From positions 434,001 to 498,000 of the forward strand of contig JAGEMR010000009.1 in NCBI GenBank assembly GCA_021030915.1: a stretch of DNA of 64,000 nucleotides. Reading direction: 5' to 3'. This DNA comes from Astrothelium macrocarpum. Taxonomy: Eukaryota; Ascomycota; Dothideomycetes; Trypetheliales; Trypetheliaceae. The notes under the pieces are model-generated. The model worked only from the letters and a program-made list of their open reading frames with translations, made no database searches and had not been told where the DNA came from. A program made the position numbers and the translations under genes. Of the stretch, positions 59,401 to 64,000 are shown in pieces. Numbering within the stretch: the first letter of the stretch is position 1; each line of letters opens with the position of its first letter.

Positions 59401-60248
59401 TCCATGGCGATTAGAAATGATTGTTGTTGCCAACTCGGATTCGTTGAGAGAAGGACTTGGACTTGGCAGTGTCCTATTCTTGGTGCTGCTCGGGGTGTGA
59501 AAATCATCCGAATAACCATGGCTTGACACCGTGTTGTTAGCAAGAAACGTTGTAATCGTACTTTCCTTCGGCCTCTCGTTATGCGACGCCACAGATATCG
59601 AGTCAGTAACTGAACGAGAAGTCGTGTTCCCAATGTGAGCGTCAGGGTTCAGATGGACGTAGCTCGAGCTAACGGCGCCAGAGCAAGAACCACCTGGAGT
59701 GGTTCTATTCTGCAGAAGTTCCGGTGAGATGGCATTGAAATCTTTGACTGAACTAGGTTTAAAAATCTCCGTGGATGCGGACGCAAGTTCTGGAGCCTTG
59801 TATAAACTCGCGATACTTGAAAAGTCGAGCCCATAATATATGTAAGATGCGATGGGTGCCGTTGCTAACTCAGACGTTGCTTTTTCACTAAATGTAGCAC
59901 CCCCGTCATTTAAAGATGTTGTTGATGTATCAGCTATTTCAGATGATAGTAGAGTATTTATCTGCGCAGATGGCGCCGCTTTCCATTCTGTGGTGATGCC
60001 ATTTTGCCTTTGAGGGGGGAGCGCTTGTGTATTATGCTTGAGGTTCACGGCAGATGTGGATGAATTTCGCACGTAATTAGTCCCACTAGCATAACCTAAG
60101 ATAGTCAACTCAAAATTGGCCTTCGGATGAAGACGAGCCTTAGACAATGGCTGGAAAGCATTAGGAGGTAACGCTTACTGTTGGTAATGCCACAAAAGGT
60201 GAAGAAGAAGATCCTGCCAAATCGTTTTTGCTTGGAAGATTTTGTCAT
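56456..60248 (-). CDS. Large secreted/cell-surface Ser/Thr/Pro-rich protein with C-terminal anchor
   Basis: Minus-strand exons 60248-60179, 60095-58848, 58794-58602, 58460-58364, 58269-58177 and 58117-56456 give 1120 aa. All five introns (83, 53, 141, 94, 59 nt) preserve frame. The N-terminus KRFGRIFFFTFCGITNSYAS looks like a secretion signal. Residues 24-440 are Ser/Thr-rich with many N-glycosylation sequons, followed by a Cys-bearing region (CEWSE-like CWKEWDEYSS, PTCAIGETECNF, NFCGDYFT). Exons 3-6 encode a block I recall from other fungal surface proteins: ADLYPNPVPVAAWNGQVSCA, YSGWPFCATITDNNYVP and SELIGKDPRWLSCQFD. A PND-type repeat and a second Ser/Thr-rich region end in TIWTILALLTFLILQL, a membrane or GPI-anchor tail. 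The function is unknown; probably a wall or adhesion-like protein. The exon 4 acceptor has an alternative 9 nt downstream. Confidence 0.82.
57690..57850 (-). repeat. Coding tandem repeat, PSxPNDP-type
   Basis: Imperfect units of about 8-12 residues (for example PSLPNDPSRP, PSSPNDPLPP, PSIPNDPSSP) in the last exon of the surface protein. Mucin-like, probably extended and glycosylated, and likely to vary in copy number. Confidence 0.8.
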
Positions 60249-60935
60249 ATTAGAGTTTCTTCAACCAAGCCTTCAACAAGAGCAAAGATTAAAGGGAATA
60301 TAAGAGCAAGCAAATAAGTATTTTAAAGGAAGCCTTGTACAGAAAGGGGGTGCACGAGCGTTTGCCTTACTCGGTTTCTTTTATTTAGAAATTGACGAGA
60401 GACCCTGTCCGAAGGACGTTATGGTAAGCCTTGAGATTGGGAAGCATAGTCAATCAGCAGCGGCGGTCTTGAGCCTACTATTTCATAGTTGAACAAATGT
60501 TCTTCCAAATGACCAGCCTTTGATCAGCTCGGCTGCACGGATAATAGTTCCGAGAACGATCAGAAAGGCCATGAATGGCTATCGCTGGCAGTATACGGAG
60601 TAATTGCACGCGTATCGAAGGCAATCGAAACGGTAATAAGCGGAGACGGAGCTTTCTTAAAAAGTTATGTCGTATGAGAGCACCTACTGGGCATCCATTA
60701 AAGTTATTCGGTGTATGTAGCTGTGGCTGTGTTTCGTGTAATGCAGAAGCATATTTGACTTTTGGGTTGATTGGACTGGGAAATTTCCGGTTCGCCTACT
60801 TAATTGTCCATGGGCCCGTACAAAATAAGATCAAGGCAAATTAGGCCGAACCAGGCGTGGCGTAGAGTCGCACCGCCACAGGTCAGCGTACTTTCTCATC
60901 ATACAGACATGAAAGCGGAACGAAAAATGGTGTCA
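60249..60935. other. Intergenic stretch, no gene recognised
   Basis: Promoter of the surface-protein gene. Short open frames only. Confidence 0.5.
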
Positions 60936-61529
60936 TCAGTTGGCTGTGACTAGGGTTGATGCCAGATGTCCTACAGATTGTAGTAATGAGAAGAGATAGA
61001 TGGCAGACGCTACAAAAGATCCAGCACTAATGACGTGTTCTGTTGAACAGAATTCGTTTCTGAGTGACTTGGGTACATACATACCTGATAACGAAGCAAT
61101 CTTCATCGATGTATAAGCAGTGGTGTCTCTCGCTTTTTGACTAGCCGCTGCTTTGTCGCTAAGCACATTTGTGTATTCTGAAGCTTTGTGAGTTGCGGCA
61201 AAAATAAAGAATGCCTAGAGTATTCCGTGAATCCATGCCCGGAAAAGGCCATTGTAAAGCAAAGCCGTTCCTGTATCAGTATCCAGAGTATTAGTCCCAG
61301 AACCATGGTAGTGAAGCGTCTCATATTGATTCTCTACGGTTTGTTTAGCGTGCTCACATGTTATTCCATGCTCTTTTCTGTCCCCTCGATTCTCATCAAA
61401 ATCACCCACACACAACTCTCTAATTTCACCACCGACCGCATCTACAGCAAACCCGTCACAATTGCCTCCTAACTGGAGCGTGCCGGTCTTGGCCCCCTGC
61501 GCCATGTAACCCGAGGTAAGTGGGCCCAC
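60936..61529 (-). CDS. Doubtful ORF, 197 codons with one internal TAG
   Basis: A minus-strand frame runs from an ATG at 61505 (MAQGAKTGTLQLGG) or slightly upstream to a stop at 60936, with a single in-frame TAG at 61215-61217. The part before the TAG is Asp/Glu/Gly-rich with a few Cys. The part after it contains IFAATHKASEYTNVL and ends in a hydrophobic segment (FVASAIYLFSLL). An in-phase intron (GTAGAG donor, acceptor CTCTAG just at the TAG, about 123 nt) would remove the stop. A 45-nt in-frame intron near 61,050 (GTATGT..ACAG) is also possible. No family is recognised. It may be an orphan membrane protein gene, a decayed gene or chance. Confidence 0.3.
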
Positions 61530-62129
61530 ACGGTCTCCCTACACATTATTGTCATTCCGAGTTCGGGTCCGTCTAGGTTTGCGCGACGGTGTCGTGTAAA
61601 CGCGCGATGCATATGACTGCGATCAGGTACGATGATCACAAGCCCGAAAGGAAGTGGAAGATACTCGGCCCCATTTACGAGAGTACAAGCGTTGACACTT
61701 GCATGCGGAGCGTGCAGCGTGAAAAGCGAAGAGAGACGGACAGAATAGCGATCAGACGTTTTGCTTTTTAGACCACAGCCGAGTGAGCTGAGGAGGCAAC
61801 GTGGGAGAAAGAGGAAAAGGTAGGTGGAGAACCGAGTGTGCGAAGCGGAAGGGAAGGGTCAAGGTAAAGGAGGCGGACAGGAACGTCTTGTTATGATTGT
61901 TAGACACTGAGGATAATTAGTGCCCCTGAAAAATCCCCGGTACAAATCTACTTAGCAGTCACCTTTGACAAATTTTTAATTAAGAGAACCAACTCTTTTC
62001 TACATATTTATCCTTCTCTAACCACAAAGTTTCTCCAAAATCGCAAAGTTCTTATTACCTCCGACAACAACCTCCTGTTTTAGAAATCTTCAGCTCAGAA
62101 GGCCCAACAAGCAAAGCGTTTTTGTGATG
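61530..62129. other. Intergenic stretch, no gene recognised
   Basis: Flanks of the doubtful ORF and the 3' side of the secreted Cys-rich gene. Nothing else is supported. Confidence 0.45.
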
Positions 62130-62915
62130 CTAATCCTTCCAAACAAGAGCGAACAATGATGCTGTATCGCTTGCTTTTTGCATTATTACCTGGACCTCGA
62201 TCCTGGTTGTGCCTGCTGGCGTACTGTCCAATCTGAGAGATGAGCATGGGCCACAAACGGTCGGTGTGTCTAGAATATTCTTCAATCCATCTGTTGGTAT
62301 AATGCTGATGTGGAGAGCCTTGTAATATGTGAGATCTGATTCTGATTTGGTCAGGCCGATCTCAATAGTGTCATTGCCCGGTGAATACATCCTATACATA
62401 GTCGTACTCAAGATCCTGTTTTTGTGCTGAGAGTCGAGCGGCACTCGCCAAAAGACATCAGAAGTACAGAATGCTGTGCGAATACCTTCTTTGACAATGT
62501 CGAGGCAGAGCTCGTTAGCCCCACACGAGCCTGGCTTCCTATAGGGGTGCAGGTCCTCCCCCGCTGAGGTTTGGCATTCAAGAAGAAAGTCTCTTGCGTT
62601 CTTCCACTTAGTGCAATAAGAAGCTGCGAAACTATTATATCGCTCGAGCATACCCGGCTGCGGACATACATTAATAGACCTGGATTGTGAAGGCTGTCTT
62701 TTGGAAAGTCCTGGTTCGGCAAGTCCAACATAATTTGAGGCGTTAGCAGTAAGCATGTCAAGAGTATCGTTACCGAAAATGATTGGAGAGCCATCATCAG
62801 AAGAGGCGGTTATAGAGCGGCGAAGGTGGCTGTGAGAATAAACAGCCAAGAAATGGATCATAGAGAGTAATAAATATCTAATCAAAGCCATGATAATGGT
62901 TTTAGTAGAGATCAT
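62130..62915 (-). CDS. Secreted Cys-rich protein, unknown function
   Basis: An intronless 261-aa frame. The N-terminus has a hydrophobic signal (ALIRYLLLSMIHFLAVYSHS); the start could be Met1, Met9 or Met19. A pro-region follows with N-glycosylation sequons and a KR pair at residues 72-73 (GLSKRQPSQ), a likely Kex2 cleavage site. The mature part has eight Cys: SINVCPQPGM, SYCTKWKN, LECQTS, GSCGANELCLDIV, TAFCTSDVF and TVCGPCSSL. The even count and spacing suggest four disulphides. The C-terminal half looks beta-rich with no membrane anchor. Proteins with this CPQPG/CGANELC pattern are common in plant-associated ascomycetes and lack assigned function; an effector role is inference only. Confidence 0.75.
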   Translation of the reverse strand: MISTKTIIMALIRYLLLSMIHFLAVYSHSHLRRSITASSDDGSPIIFGNDTLDMLTANASNYVGLAEPGLSKRQPSQSRSINVCPQPGMLERYNSFAASYCTKWKNARDFLLECQTSAGEDLHPYRKPGSCGANELCLDIVKEGIRTAFCTSDVFWRVPLDSQHKNRILSTTMYRMYSPGNDTIEIGLTKSESDLTYYKALHISIIPTDGLKNILDTPTVCGPCSSLRLDSTPAGTTRIEVQVIMQKASDTASLFALVWKD

Positions 62916-64000
62916 CGAAGTGCGAATATCGACAGAAAGATTAATTCAGAATCATTTATGAATGGACTTGGGTACACGTGGCCATTCTGTACATCTCGAT
63001 TGATGGCGACACTTTGTTACATTGCTACACTGTTGATGTCAAATGCTCAGGATACAAGCAAGATACGAGCAATGCAAACAAATTAGATTGCCGGCTACGT
63101 GGAAGTATATCGGACTAGGATTTGACGACAGCATTGCGACTTGAATCTCTGTAAAATTGGCTACCGGATATGACATCACACTACGCAATATCCCGGGCAA
63201 GCGGCGATGATGAAGGTTGGATTTGACAAAGTTAAGAGATGGGTCTGCGGATATATACATATATACCGTCAATAAGATACTGGCTCCAATTTGTCTCAGC
63301 ACCATGATGGATTGCGGGTAGTCCAGGTAGGCCCTTGATGTCTACTCCAGTAATTTTCAAATGTTTAGTGGGTTCTGGTAATAAAGCTGACTGGATATCT
63401 TATTTTATGCAGTAGTGTTGAGCCTTGCTGGATTAATGTGCAATTTCAACAAGTGTCACAAAAAGTCTTTTATTTTTGTTAAAAACCTCTCTTTGATTGC
63501 AAGAGCAGATCCATTTGATCCACCTAAGACACTACGTAGTTGCGGCGATTAGATTATATACATTCAAGTAAACATTGCTAGGCGCTCTCGATTAGTTTTG
63601 TGAAAAGAAAAAGAGCGCCGCGTGCTCAGATACAACTGCGTGAGCAGTTTGTCCGCGCAAATGTCGCAGCCCCATTTCTTTCACAACGCCTTACAACCTG
63701 GTTTACCGTGTTTGTGCCGCAGCTCCCAGACTCCCGTTGTGCCCTAGATCGAAAAACAAAGCTTGTAAAAGTGGTGATTTAGAAAGGAAAACAGTTTCGG
63801 CCGTATGTGCAACACTGCAGATCTCAGATTCGTCAAATTGGTAAAGACAGGTGTAGGTGTGCGTGCTTTGCGCCGGTGCCGAAAAAAAAAAAAAAACAAG
63901 GACTTTGAGCATCAGCTTGGGAGTAAAAGCATTAGAGCAGAAACATGTCCCAAGAGCCAGTGCAGATAGATTGCTTTCGTTGCCTTGCAAATTGGGAGTA
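62916..64000. other. Window edge, no confident gene
   Basis: A minus-strand frame of 88 codons at 63,039-63,305 starts with a signal-like segment (IGASILLTVYMYISAD) but has no family support. A 15-A tract lies at 63,882-63,896. Any gene at the right edge is not identifiable. Confidence 0.4.

Overview
The window is nuclear DNA of a filamentous ascomycete (Pezizomycotina). The evidence is short introns, mostly 45-110 nt, with GT..AG ends and CTAAC/CTGAC-like branch sites, plus lineage-typical families: a Zn2Cys6 regulator, a CFEM protein, STAND/NACHT proteins, an AA8 cytochrome and a hydantoinase-DUF917 fusion. I cannot fix the class from sequence alone. Gene models were built by joining open frames across splice sites and checking phase. 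Several short, intron-rich genes (ost5, dad4, got1, the 5' end of rpl20) appear only after splicing.

Layout. 0.2-8.5 kb: hydantoinase/oxoprolinase-DUF917 gene, a doubtful small gene, and a NACHT gene broken by two in-frame TAA codons. 8.5-11.5 kb: no gene recognised. 11.5-19 kb: conserved unknown protein, WD-repeat protein, secreted AA8-type cytochrome (minus), Zn2Cys6 transcription factor (minus). 19-21.6 kb: no gene recognised. 21.6-25 kb: intact NACHT-ankyrin protein. 26-33 kb: ost5, rad1, toa1 (minus), secreted S10 carboxypeptidase. 33.6-41.3 kb: bZIP factor, ribosomal protein eL20 (minus) head to head with csn12, BTB/POZ protein (minus). 43-45.3 kb: a protein with a STAND-type N-terminus but no NACHT domain. 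45.9-54.6 kb: dad4 and ies6 (divergent), got1, DAHP synthase (minus), an unknown acidic protein, a cyclin-D1-binding-protein-like protein, a CFEM protein (minus). 56.4-60.2 kb: a 1120-aa secreted/cell-surface protein (minus). 60.9-64 kb: a doubtful ORF and a secreted Cys-rich protein.

The genes do not form one pathway. Housekeeping genes (DNA checkpoint, TFIIA, ribosome, kinetochore, chromatin, ER/Golgi, shikimate) alternate with accessory ones (STAND proteins, secreted and surface proteins, transcription factors), with long empty stretches around the accessory genes. The most unusual observations are an eL20 gene whose N-terminus can be made two ways around a 4-nt coding exon, a repeated C-rich to G-rich composition switch inside five genes that also covers introns, the nonsense-broken NACHT gene, and two GC-AG introns.
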